Below are positions 41,991-50,787 of a DNA stretch of 64,000 nt, piece by piece (positions within the stretch are counted from its first letter, which is position 1; each line of letters opens with the position of its first letter). The notes beneath the pieces were generated by a model. That model saw only the letters and a program-made list of their open reading frames with translations. It had not been told where the DNA came from and made no database searches. Origin of the DNA: Euglena gracilis (taxonomy: Eukaryota > Euglenida > Euglenophyceae > Euglenales). A program made the position numbers and the translations under genes. The stretch spans positions 47,907,291-47,971,290 of the forward strand of contig CP154956.1 in NCBI GenBank assembly GCA_039621445.1, written 5' to 3'.

Positions 41991-42974
41991 GCAGGTGAGC
42001 AGGCTCCCCCGGAAGCGACAGAACGGGCACGAGGGGTGCCGCAGAAGGGAGCGGGTGCATCGTTGGCCGGTGTAGATTACTACGAAGGTGGGCTGCCTAC
42101 GTGCCGTCCCTGGTAGGATGCTGCACAGGACCCAAGGCCAGTGGTCGCCGTGACAAAGGGAGCAGGAATCCTCCGGGGGGAAGCGCAAATCCCACAGGCC
42201 GTCCTGGAAGAAGGTTAGCTGCCGACCAGCAAGGGTGACAGTGCAGACCCACGCATTCAGCTGGGCGAGGAATTGCCAGTTGTGCCCCCGGGGAAGGTCC
42301 GAGGCGAGAACATACGGAGGGGTCCGCAGGGCAGGGGAAGCAGCCTGGGGCGCAGGTCCCCCCGTAGATACGGGGGGAGCACATCGGATGTACAAGGCCC
42401 AGGTCCGCCAGCGAGGGGGTGGGAGTAGAGACGTGCCGCGAACACGGTAGATAGGGGCTCTGGGGAGCACTGTTGAGCTGACAGCTAGGGCACGCAGCTG
42501 GCCCAGAACAGGAGACCAAGCCGGGGCCAACAAGACGACATGGGCGCCTCGGGAGTGAATGTGAGATAGCGCTTGGGGTAGCAACGCGAATGGTGGGTTC
42601 ATCCACAGGGCCCTGGGGCCGAACCAACCGTGGGCGAAGGCGTTCGAGCGCTCATCCCAATACGCCGAGAATTGGCAGTTATGCCGGTCGGCGAACGCAT
42701 CATGCTCCGGCCGATCCGCCGGTGCGACGCCCAGGGCGTCGAATGTCCAAGGAAGCCAGGGGGGGTCCAGCATGTAGTCGCTCAGGCCAGTGGGACGGCG
42801 GCGTACGGCGGGCCCAGGCTGACGGTTGACGTCCCCGTTGGTGAGAATGGCCTCACCCCGGCCCGTCAGGGGGGGGACGACATCCGGCGGGGGTTCCGGT
42901 TCCCAATCGTCGTCCGTCCAGTGACGCCGACAGGTTTGTTCGTGCTGGAGAAGAGGGGCCACATGGCAAGTGTA
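41991..42974 (-). CDS. NPPF methyltransferase-like domain with zinc fingers (ORF2, middle part)
   Basis: The frame is open from just after the TGA at 42975 through 41712. After HEQTCRRHW and 2A-like motif 2, the sequence reads DYMLDPPW, DAFADRHNCQFSAYWDERSNAFAHGW, LWMNPPF (NPPF 42588-42599), then HVVLLAPAW. This order (acidic/asparagine block, NPP[FW], hydrophobic strand ending in APxW) is that of the DNA N6-adenine-methyltransferase-like domain found in phages and eukaryotic retroelements. Downstream cysteine pairs (CSLCHGDHWPWVLC; CPFCRF) suggest one or two zinc-binding sites. If 2A motifs 2 and 4 are active this module would be released as a separate protein. Whether it methylates DNA cannot be told. 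Confidence 0.7.
42810..42836 (-). other. 2A-like motif 2, GDVNRQPGP (non-consensus)
   Basis: Preceded by EAILTN. Same departures from consensus as motif 3 (R-Q in place of x-N, N in place of E). It sits just before the methyltransferase-like domain. Confidence 0.65.
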
Positions 42975-43308
42975 TCACTCTGTACCACACCAATCGCAGA
43001 CCGCCTGCCACCAGGTTCCATTCTCAATGGGGTCCAGCCGGTCAATCGACCAGCAGTCTGCGTTGAGCAGGAGTTCCAACGGCGGGGGGGTAGTGCGGTG
43101 ATTGAGGGCCTGGCACCGGTGCGCAAGAAGAATTGCCGCAGAGTGGTGGGGCACTAGACCTGAGCACAGGCGACACTGCCAGAAAAAGAGGGGCACGGAG
43201 GTGACTGCAGGCGTGCTGGGTGCAGAGCGAGCTGGCGCCAGTGGTATCCAGCGCCAGACCTGGCCGGCGTTACCCAGGCCTTCTGTGGTGTCCCAAATGT
43301 CTTCCCCG
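42975..43308 (-). pseudogene. Zinc-finger segment of ORF2 ending in an in-frame TGA
   Basis: After the frame change in the G run, the reading continues with CRLCSGLVPHHSAAILLAHRC and WWQAVCDWCGTE, then TGA (42977-42975), then YTCHVAPLLQHEQTC in the same frame. The CxxC before the stop and the H...C after it form one finger, so the stop lies inside a conserved-looking domain. Without readthrough, translation ends before the methyltransferase and RT modules. Confidence 0.65.
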
Positions 43309-43786
43309 GGGGGGGGGGTACGGCAGCAGGCCCGGGGCAGGGCCCTGGGTTGGGTTCCACATCCCCACAGAGTGGTAGCAGGAGACGCCTGGGGGGGTCC
43401 GAGCGGGCGCAAGCCATCTTCTGAGCCCTGTGGTGCCGCAGTGCCGGTGGCTGTTTTCTGGAAACCTGTGACTGTGGTGATGGTCCGGTGTGCAACTTGT
43501 TTAGGGGCGGTGGTTTGGCACTATCCCGAGGTGCATAGTTTGGTCCGAGCGACGACAGCTTGGGGGTGTTCGACCCGGGGGGGGGCACCCTGGTAGAACT
43601 TCCTCGGAGGGAAAGGGTGTCTGAGGAATTGTGCGCCCTCCCATGGCTTGGGGGGGGGCCCTGTCTCCATCGCAGAACCAGCTGTGCACCAGGGGGGGGG
43701 GTGGACAACCCACGATCCTTTGAAACGGCGAAACACAAAAGCAGGCGAACAACAAACGGCAGGGTTGACACCAAGATGTCCAACAA
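43309..43786 (-). CDS. ORF2 start with hydrophobic leader and consensus 2A
   Basis: The frame from 43786 begins MLDILVSTLPFVVRLLLCFAVS, a hydrophobic stretch like a signal peptide or anchor, followed by a proline/serine-rich region and then RRLLLPLCGDVEPNPGP. After the 2A the frame runs into the C run (43308-43318), where it must shift to enter the zinc-finger segment. The start codon choice is uncertain. Known 2A-bearing retroelement proteins often carry the 2A at the N-terminus, where it can act together with a signal sequence. Confidence 0.6.
43340..43366 (-). other. 2A-like motif 1, GDVEPNPGP (consensus)
   Basis: Preceded by LLLPLC. It fits DVExNPGP fully. First of four such motifs on the element. 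Confidence 0.85.
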
Positions 43787-43814
43787 AGGTAAGGGCAGCT
43801 TGCCCCTGGCACTT

Positions 43815-43847
43815 GAAACACAAACACAAACACAAACACAAACAAGC
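43815..43847. repeat. Hexamer repeat (acacaa)
   Basis: About five units of ACACAA. On the minus strand it would encode FVFVFVF, but no real gene is supported across it. Confidence 0.9.
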
Positions 43848-44454
43848 CATCAGTGGTGGGCCTGCCTGTCCACAGTGAGGGCTGATGTTGAGTGTGTGTG
43901 TCCCCAAAAAGGGTGCTCCTGCCCACAGGCAAGCAGAAAAACAATGTGGTATTGATGAAACACCTGTGCTGGTGGGCATGTGCAGTGTGCATGCCATGTT
44001 GTGAGAGGGAGGGGCAAACAGAGATGTAACGCCTCTGCTGGGGGGCATGTGGGGTGTGCATGCCCTGATGTGGAACGAGGGGACAAACAAGACGAATGCT
44101 GAAGGTTGGGTTCCAATACTCCAGATCCAGAAGGCTGACTGGGGGGGGGGTGAAACACCCCCCATGTGGCAGACCAAGGCTGGGGAATGCGGTCCCAGCC
44201 AGGCCCAGGCAGGCCTTGGGGTGCCGCTTGTCCCTGCGGCGGTCTCTGGCCCCGCGGCCCCCTTGGTGGCCTTGCCCTGCTGCGGTGGGGGGCGTTGGTC
44301 GGCCGCTGCTCTGTACCGGGGGCGGGTGGGGCTGTGGTTGCGTGGTAGCTGCCGATGATCTTCGGAATGGAGGTTGAGGTGGTGGTGGTGACGGTGGGGA
44401 CCGCCAGATTGAGGCAGGGGGCAGCAGGATGGGGAGGGGATTGGTGAAGGGGTT

Positions 44455-44512
44455 GTGTGGTGGGGGGGGGGGGGGGGGGGGGGGGGTGGGGGGGGGGGGG
44501 GGGGGGGGGCGA
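44455..44512. repeat. G run of more than 50 bases
   Basis: Nearly pure G with two T interruptions. Length is likely unreliable in any assembly. It sits just past the end of ORF1. Confidence 0.9.
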
Positions 44513-44530
44513 CTGAAGGCCCTGTGGGTG

Positions 44531-45823
44531 TCATCGCTTGGGAATGCGCTGATGAGGGGGTTGAAGTGATGGGGGGGAGGGGTGGGCTGGGAGGGGGGGA
44601 AACCCCTGGGGAGGGGCATCTGGAGGAGAGGGCTGTGGGGGGGGGGGTCGGAGTCTGTAGGAGAGGAAGCTGAATGCACTGGATGGGGCTTGGGGCCTGG
44701 GTGCCCTGTCAGGCTCCCGGGCAGTGTAAGGGGGGGGAGGGTCGAAGGGGGAGTCAAAGGGGAGGAGGGGCTCGAAGGGAGAGCTGGGGGCTGGGGTGAC
44801 AGGGCTGAGGGATGGTGGACTGGGGGGGCTGGGTTGCTGGATGGTTGGGGTGACAGGCCTCCTGGGGCTCTGGAACCAGTCCAAGACTCTGCTGGTGTCA
44901 TCTCCACAGGCAGCAGTGGGTCCACGTTCAGCATAGTGGCGCTGTTGGGCTCTCAGCAGCCCCAGGGTTGGTGTGACCGGTGCCAGCAGGATGTCCAGGA
45001 TGTGGGGGTCATCATGCGGGGGATCAGGTGGTGAGGGTGTCGATGAAGTAGAGGGCTGGTCCAGGGGGGTGGCATGGGGATCAGGGTCCCCAGGGCCAGG
45101 GGAGGCCCCCTTGGATGCAGTGGTTGTGGTGGGGGATGACTTGGTGGGGGTGGGGGTAGGTGAGTACACTGGGGTGGGTGGAGTGGTGGCTGAGGGTGTG
45201 CAGTCGATGGTGTCAGTCACTCCTGCAGGGGGGACGTCTTCAGCACCTACGGCTCCTTCAGCAACACCAGCACCTTCAGCAGCAGTGTGCCGGGCAGTGC
45301 CTGATAAGGAGCTCACAAAGGAGGAGGAGCTGCTGGATGTGGTGCTGCTGCTGTCATCGTGGCATGCACAGCGGCATTGGGTGCAAGGGCACCACTGTGT
45401 GGGGGGTGGCTGTGGGGTGACCTGGGGGGTTGGACTGGGGGGTGTGCGCTGTTTTTTGGCGTCAGGGGGCCCAGGGGGTGGGCTGCCAGTCCTCTTGTTG
45501 CATGCCACAGGGGTGGATGGGGGGATCGCCATCGTCTCAGGCGATGATGGACCAGGCGGGTGGGTGGGCGCCGTTGTTGCAGGCGGCTGCGCCATGGTCT
45601 CAGGCGGTGGGGGGGAAGACCCCTCTGCCGTTGTTGCAAGCAGCACCGCCGTGGTCTCAGGCGGTGGTTGGGGGGACCCTTCTTCCAGTGTTGCAGGCAG
45701 CGGCGCCGTATTTGCACGCGACGGGTCTGGCGTGAGCACGCCGTCCACCCAAACCTCCTCAATCACTTCAGCTACTTCAGCTGCAGGTACTGGAGTGATC
45801 TTCCGAGATCTCTTGGCTGGCAT
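44531..45823 (-). CDS. ORF1: Pro/Ser/Thr-rich protein of the R2-like element
   Basis: About 430 residues from ATG 45823 (MPAKRSRKITPVP). A basic patch near the start (KRSRK) and KKQR further on could serve nuclear entry or RNA binding. A short cysteine cluster (CPCTQCRCAC) is the only candidate metal site. The rest is low-complexity P/S/T with poly-serine. An upstream in-frame ATG (45937, MADKRASGP) is closed by TAG at 45908-45910, making a 9-residue upstream ORF. Non-LTR ORF1 proteins usually bind the element RNA; here this is inferred only. A proline-rich reading in another frame (43501-44934) is an effect of composition. Confidence 0.6.
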   Translation of the reverse strand: MPAKRSRKITPVPAAEVAEVIEEVWVDGVLTPDPSRANTAPLPATLEEGSPQPPPETTAVLLATTAEGSSPPPPETMAQPPATTAPTHPPGPSSPETMAIPPSTPVACNKRTGSPPPGPPDAKKQRTPPSPTPQVTPQPPPTQWCPCTQCRCACHDDSSSTTSSSSSSFVSSLSGTARHTAAEGAGVAEGAVGAEDVPPAGVTDTIDCTPSATTPPTPVYSPTPTPTKSSPTTTTASKGASPGPGDPDPHATPLDQPSTSSTPSPPDPPHDDPHILDILLAPVTPTLGLLRAQQRHYAERGPTAACGDDTSRVLDWFQSPRRPVTPTIQQPSPPSPPSLSPVTPAPSSPFEPLLPFDSPFDPPPPYTAREPDRAPRPQAPSSAFSFLSYRLRPPPPQPSPPDAPPQGFPPLPAHPSPPSLQPPHQRIPKR

Positions 45824-45951
45824 GGGTACTCCACGGAGGAGGCGGTGGCGAATGATAGACGTGACCAGCAACAGCTGCGTCGCGCCCAGGGAGTCCTGCA
45901 ATAACTTCTACGGGCCACTCGCCCGCTTGTCAGCCATGTTTATGCGGAGAC

Positions 45952-45978
45952 GAAAAAAATAGACACTCAGAAAGTGCA
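45952..45978 (-). repeat. Direct repeat at the R2-like element 5' end
   Basis: 'aaatagacactcagaaagtg' and neighbours, matching 38345-38371. Candidate target-site duplication or shared 5' sequence of a tandem copy. Confidence 0.75.
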
Positions 45979-46004
45979 GTGCTTCTTCATAACTAGAGTC
46001 GCGA

Positions 46005-46185
46005 TAGTCCCTCCCCCCCAAGGTGGCCAAATGGCAAATTTGGTTTACCCCCCCCCCCCCTCAAAGTGGCCGTTTTCCTTCGCCTCCAAAGGAGCCGAAG
46101 GCCAAAAATTGACCCCAAAGTGTCCCCCCCAGAGTGGCGTCCCATGGTGCCCGAAGGGTGGCCACTTTGAGGGGGGAGGGGAGAG
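46005..46185. repeat. CAAAGTGG-family element
   Basis: 'ctcaaagtggccgttttcct' on the left and its mirror 'ggccactttgaggggg' on the right enclose 'aaggagccgaaggcc'. Confidence 0.8.
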
Positions 46186-46429
46186 GGTAAGTTTTAAAGT
46201 ATCAATTTGTCCGTCCTCCAAGAAACCTCAACCTTTTTTTTGGAATACACACCCACGACGGGCGCATTTGGGTATAATACAGTTTAAAAAACCCATTCAT
46301 ACAAACTCAAGCATTGCGCATCGCATTCACGCGCACTCATTCAAATTTGCTCCAAAAACAGAATGCCTTTTCGGATTTTTTTTATGAAAGCCTACGCGTT
46401 GGTTATTCTCCTTTTTCACCAGTCTCAAG

Positions 46430-46639
46430 ATGAGCCCCACTGCTTCAACCTGGTCAGCTTTGGCAATTTTAGCAGCGACTGCAGCGGTGGTCTCACTGTG
46501 TGCTGAAGACGCCAGTTCCAGAAATTATGCCACCACTGCAACCAGTCGGCTTGTGACACCGAACGTTCAGAATGTTCAACAGCAAATGAGAATGGGGGTG
46601 TTCAATTTGAGGTTCATTCAAATACTCCTGTTTCATTGA
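46430..46639 (+). CDS. Possible short exon with a secretory-type N-terminus
   Basis: ATG 46430 opens a 69-codon frame: MSPTASTWSALAILAATAAVVSLCAEDASS resembles a signal peptide with a small-residue cleavage region. No downstream exon or family was recognised, and it lies among repeats, so it may be chance. Confidence 0.2.
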   Translation: MSPTASTWSALAILAATAAVVSLCAEDASSRNYATTATSRLVTPNVQNVQQQMRMGVFNLRFIQILLFH

Positions 46640-46740
46640 AAGAGAACTGTCAAAAATAGTCTTTGTTTCAACATGGTCGTCTTTGTTTCTGGATTCTGGT
46701 GACAAAAGTTTGATGTTTCAGGTTGCATGGTCCATGTAGT

Positions 46741-47190
46741 CAAGGCTGGATTGAGGTTGAGGTATTGAGGTTGAGGTTGAGGTTGAGGTTGAGGTTTTCC
46801 AACCTCCATCTTTCCTCAATGTCACCTCAATGCCAAAATCCAAAGGAAAACGACTCAACAAAGAGAATTGAAAAAGAGTGTTACAAAGAGAGGCAAATTA
46901 CCTGGATTTTTTCAAAAATTGGGCAATTGGTCACTTATTTCAAGTTTTTTTTCGGCACCCCACTATTTTTTCTTGTTTCCACCCACATATGTTGCAAATT
47001 GACATAAAAGCTGTCAAACTTGCCTTTGAGGAAGGTTTTAGAAGAGGAGATGGTCCAATCCATGCTTTTTGTGAGTTCATTTTTTTTGAATTTTGGACAT
47101 TGAGGTGACATTGAGGTTGAGGTTGAGGTTGAGGTCGTTGACATTGAGGTTGAACTTTTTTTGAAATCCTCAACCTCAATCCCGCCCTGA
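46741..47190. mobile_element. TIR element with TTGAGG hexamer ends
   Basis: Left 'ctggattgaggttgagg' is mirrored by right 'cctcaacctcaatcccg'. Both contain (TTGAGG)n and the inner 'caatgtcacctcaatg' or its mirror. Arms are about 90 bp, interior about 240 bp. No coding content. Confidence 0.85.
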
Positions 47191-47614
47191 TGTAGTTGAT
47201 TCACCCTCCTTTGTTGAGAAATTACTGACAGGGAATTTCTTACGAATCCGGGAGCCAGCCAACATGAAATTAGGCCATTTTGAGAGCCGACGGTTGTGGC
47301 GAGCCTCCTTGGAGGGTGAACATGGTTATTCATGGCTCCAGGAAAGGTGACCATTGGCTTTTATGGAAACATTGCAACAAGAAAAAGAAACCGAATAATT
47401 CCCCCTTGCCTTTTGGTGACAGACATTAAGGGAGAAAAATTTTTGTTTGATGTATTTTCTGGCCCAAAGCACCTGTGAACGAGAATTCCGGTGATCCCTT
47501 CTTTTGACCCCCCAAAACATGCCAATTTTTCGGGCCTTCACTTTTTCACCATGGCAGTTTGAGAATTTTCCAAAAGAATTTTGACCCCAAAATTGACCCC
47601 CCAAAAGTGGGCAG

Positions 47615-47720
47615 TTGTTCGCTGCACGACCGCCACCAAACCCTTACCCTAACCCTGTTCCTTCAAGAACCAAAGTTTTCGACTCTGCCGTTTGTGGGGT
47701 GGCGGTCGTGCAGCGAACAA
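47615..47720. repeat. Hairpin with 23-bp arms
   Basis: 'ttgttcgctgcacgaccgcc' is mirrored by 'ggcggtcgtgcagcgaacaa'. The loop includes two TTACCC/TAACCC-like units that are too few to be telomeric. Confidence 0.92.
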
Positions 47721-48600
47721 GAACCGAAAGTGGGTCCCCTGGACGCAAGAAAAATTGGACACATACATGCAGCCTTTCCAGCCAGTGCAAAAATTTCAAA
47801 TATTTCCAGCCTCCGAGCTGGACCTCCCCCCCCCCCGGGCCGGGGGTAAAAAATGCCCTGGTGGTGGACCCCATCCACCCAATTTTTTGTGTTTTCAAGG
47901 ATTTCCTCTTCTGAAAGGGCCTCTGAAGTTGACAAAGCAGCTGCAATCCAAGAGCCCGAATCAATGAACCAACTTCAGACAGCCCATGTTACTGCCAGTT
48001 CTTTTGGGCCTGCAGCCAGGATGTTTTTGCTTGCCAACCCAGGTCATTATCCAGACTGCATCCGATGCGCCGGCTTTGGACCCCCAGCAATTAAGCCAAG
48101 AATTGCCGGTCCTGGAAAACTTGAATGGGCTTCAGGCCAAGTCATTGGGGGATTGGGGGGGGGCAAGGCCACAATGCTGTGCTTGGGCAATTTTTTAAAT
48201 TTTTGGTGTAAGCATGTGGATGCCGTTTTGTTCGCCACGAGCTGTTTCGAGCGCCACAAGCTGTTTTTAAGAACCCGTTTCAACTTTGTTTGGTTTGGTT
48301 TTGTTTGGCGAAAAAAGCAGGGTTTCCAACAAAAAAACACCTTTCCGAACGTTTTTTGTTTGTGTTTTGGGGTTTTGAACGCGTGTTTTTCGGCGATTAA
48401 ACAAAAAACAACATCCTTTTGCTGTCTGTTTTTTTTGCAAATGGCCAAGAAATTTGTGTTTTATGTTTTATGTGCAACACATCTCATGTGCATTTTTAGG
48501 ATATCCCTTTGATCCTTAGGTTGCCATCAACAAAATGGACAAAAAAATGCTCATGCCCCTTTTGAGGTACTTCCCGGGCCCTGTACCTCCCCGCAGGCTC
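47720..48600 (+). other. Possible coding remnant, otherwise no gene
   Basis: About 47915-48170 is unusually free of repeats. One frame reads SEVDKAAAIQEPESMNQLQTAHVTA, another VIIQTASDAPALDPQQLSQELPVLENLNG. Either could be an exon; no family is recognised. 48200-48530 is AT-rich. Confidence 0.25.
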
Positions 48601-48604
48601 CTTG

Positions 48605-48725
48605 GGGGGGCTTAAAAGTCGGCGGCGAACTTGACCTCGTTAGCACATTACAGTGGGTAGTGGGTAGTGGCCCACTACCCCCCCCCCCACACCCCGTTTC
48701 GCCGACTAGCTGCCGACTTGGCCTA
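48605..48725 (+). repeat. Fragment of the CGGCCGACTA family
   Basis: 'gcttaaaagtcggcgg', 'gtgggtagtgg' and C run. Short internal part of the 23771-25303 element. Confidence 0.75.
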
Positions 48726-49560
48726 AACCGGCGTTTGAGACGCCGGGTTCAGGACAGAACCGGCGTCCCCCCCCACGGGTTTTACGGACGCCGGTTCTGT
48801 CCTAAAACCCGGCGTTAGGAACGCCGGTTCTGTCCAAAACCCGGCGTCCGGTTTTCATTCCTAAAAATGTCACCAAAAGTGCCCAAAAGTGGTCCTAAGG
48901 TGCTGGTATGACTGTTTCAACCATCTAGGACAATGAATTTTGCCATTTGGGGACCACTGGGGTGGATATCCAAATTTGGTGAAAATTGGCCCAGATTTGG
49001 AAATAGAGTACCGTGCAGCGTGGAAAGATCTGATGACCACCGCTGGTCGTCTGTTGAAAAGAGCTTTCGATCGAGGGGTAACTTGGTACCCTAACGTTGC
49101 ACGCAGCCCGAGATGCGCTCGCGATCGTCGGATCGGCCAGAATCTGAGTCGAAATTTGTGGTGATTTTCAGTGATTTTTGGTTTACGATGCTTAATAAAC
49201 CTTACAGAAACGTTTTTTCTCTTCGAATTAACCACCTGAGGGGTTCCGGGGGGCACCAGAGTTGTGAAATTAGGATTTCCCAGTGACAGAAAGTAAGAGC
49301 TCCAGGCGGCGTGGCTGAATTTGGTGGTGATCGCCAGTCGTCTGATGAAAAGAGCTTTCGATTGAGGGGTGACTTTGTACCAGGACGATCGATACAGCCA
49401 AAAATACCCTCGCGATCGCCGGAATTTGGTGAAATGCAAAGTGGCATGACATTGCATATAAGTGGTCGGATATTGGTCCTGGGAGTGTCCTTTGACCGAA
49501 GGGTGGGGACGCCGGTTCTGTCCTGAACCCGGCGTCTCTAAAACGCCGGTTTAAACAAGG
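48725..49560 (-). mobile_element. 961-bp element family, reverse-strand copy
   Basis: Minus-strand reading matches 13830-14655, including both 'tcgatcgaaagctcttttc' cores (about 49059 and 49350). The ends are 'acgccgg' palindromes continuous with the larger palindrome at 49505. Confidence 0.9.
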
Positions 49561-49729
49561 GGTGGCGGACGCCGGTTCTGTCCAAAACCCGGCGTTCCGG
49601 ACGCCGGTTCCGTCCTTCGGACGGAACCGGCGTCCGGAACGCCGGGTTTTGGACAGAACCGGCGTCCGCCACCCCTTGTTTAAACCGGCGTTTTAGAGAC
49701 GCCGGGTTCAGGACAGAACCGGCGTCCCC
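49505..49729. repeat. Perfect 225-bp palindrome, 111-bp arms, TTC/GAA centre
   Basis: Arms 49505-49615 and 49619-49729 are exact reverse complements around TTC (49616-49618; GAA on the other strand). Confidence 0.95.
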
Positions 49730-50181
49730 CCCCACGGGTTTTCCGGACGCCGGTTCTGTCCTAAAACCCGGCGTTAGGAACGCCGGTTCTGTCCAAAACC
49801 CGGCGTCCGGTTTGGGACTGTATTTTGTGTAAAAAAGTGTGCCAATGTGACCCCAGAAACAAAAATCTCCTTGGATGAAAGGGGATAAAAGGCACAATTG
49901 CTGAGTGCAAAATATCATGGATGACTGACGGCAAGCGTTTTGCAGTTTCTGAGGTGGGGGGGGGAGGATTGCTAGGCATACAGGTTGCTACAGCTGCACT
50001 GATTACAGGGCAAAACATATTGCCGGCAAGGAGACACATTACAGAAATTTTGGCTGGACCCCACTGGTTTTTTTCAGAAGTACGGTTGGGAATTTTGGGT
50101 GGACCCCCCCCCTGGGTTTTTTCAGACATACGGCAGGGAAATTTTGGTGTGAATTCCTAATTAGATGCCATTTTTTGGCTC

Positions 50182-50400
50182 CTACTGGGATGCGGAAACC
50201 CTCCATGTGTGGGTTGCGGGGGGGTCACGGGGAAGGTCGCGGGGGATACACCCCCGTGGAATGAAGACATCCCCTGGCCGGGAGTTGTCCTCGGCAGGTT
50301 GCTCCTTTTTTGTTTGGAAGCCTGCTCGCTGAGCCAGGGATGTCAAATAGTCCTGGATTGCTGTGTGCCGCCGAGTAACTGACCATGGCATTTCGGGCAA
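50182..50400 (-). pseudogene. Possible restriction-like endonuclease fragment of a retroelement
   Basis: Minus strand: RRHTAIQDYLTSLAQRAGF, then KKEQPAEDNSRPGDVFIPR. The order RH..(I/V)(Q/R)D...., then RP.D(V/I)..PR resembles the RHN...D and RPAD parts of the R2-like endonuclease at 39071-39400. Too short for a firm call; it would be from a different subfamily. Confidence 0.4.
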
Positions 50401-50605
50401 AGTAAGGTGGTGGTGTTGTTTTGTTTTTTTGCTGGACCCGCCCTGGGTTATTTCAAAAATTCGGTTTAATGTTGACTGCCCACCCCTGGGTTTTTTCTTA
50501 GAATTACGGTTGGGAAATGTTGGCTGGACCCCCCTGGGTTTTTTAGAAATACGGTTGTTAAATGCTGGCTGGAACCCCCCGTGCGTTTTTCAGAATTGCG
50601 GCTGG

Positions 50606-50787
50606 TACCACCCCCCCCCCCTTTATTGTCCCCCCCCCTTTATTGTCCCTGGGCCCCGGCCGACGGGGGGTTTTTTTGGCCCGGCCAATGAAATTCCTTT
50701 GGTACCCCTTTATTGTCCCCCCCCCTTTATTGTCCGGTCGGGCCTCCCGGGGGCAGGTCGGTGGGACAATAAAGGGGGGGGGGTGGT
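50606..50787. mobile_element. TTATTGTC-family G/C-tract element
   Basis: Near-identical to 25898-26076, inserted in the minisatellite. Ends ACCACCCCC and GGGGGTGGTA. Confidence 0.9.

Larger units (their letters stand above)
38372..45978 (-). mobile_element. R2-like non-LTR retroelement with 2A-like motifs
   Basis: Minus strand, about 7.6 kb. Order from the 5' side: short leader; ORF1 (45823-44531); proline-rich and repeat-bearing spacer; ORF2 modules (43786-39071); and about 700 bp of GC-rich 3' sequence with a GGC repeat at 38700-38760. A 26-bp direct repeat 'aaatagacactcagaaagtg' with its flanks lies at 38345-38371 and 45952-45978. ORF2 is open in four segments separated by a homopolymer frame change at 43308-43318, an in-frame TGA at 42975-42977, a frame change between 41990 and 41922, and another near 41085. 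Confidence 0.8.

Noticed and set aside
41489-41998. 169-codon plus-strand ORF opposite ORF2
   Set aside because: Shadow frame of the minus-strand retroelement protein, which has conserved blocks shared with a second copy.
43501-44934. 477-codon minus-strand Pro-rich ORF
   Set aside because: It overlaps ORF1 in another frame, crosses a G run of more than 50 bases and an ACACAA repeat, and has no recognisable domain.
44973-45962. 329-codon plus-strand ORF opposite ORF1
   Set aside because: Shadow of the proline/serine-rich minus-strand ORF1; its Gly/Val-rich composition is the complement.
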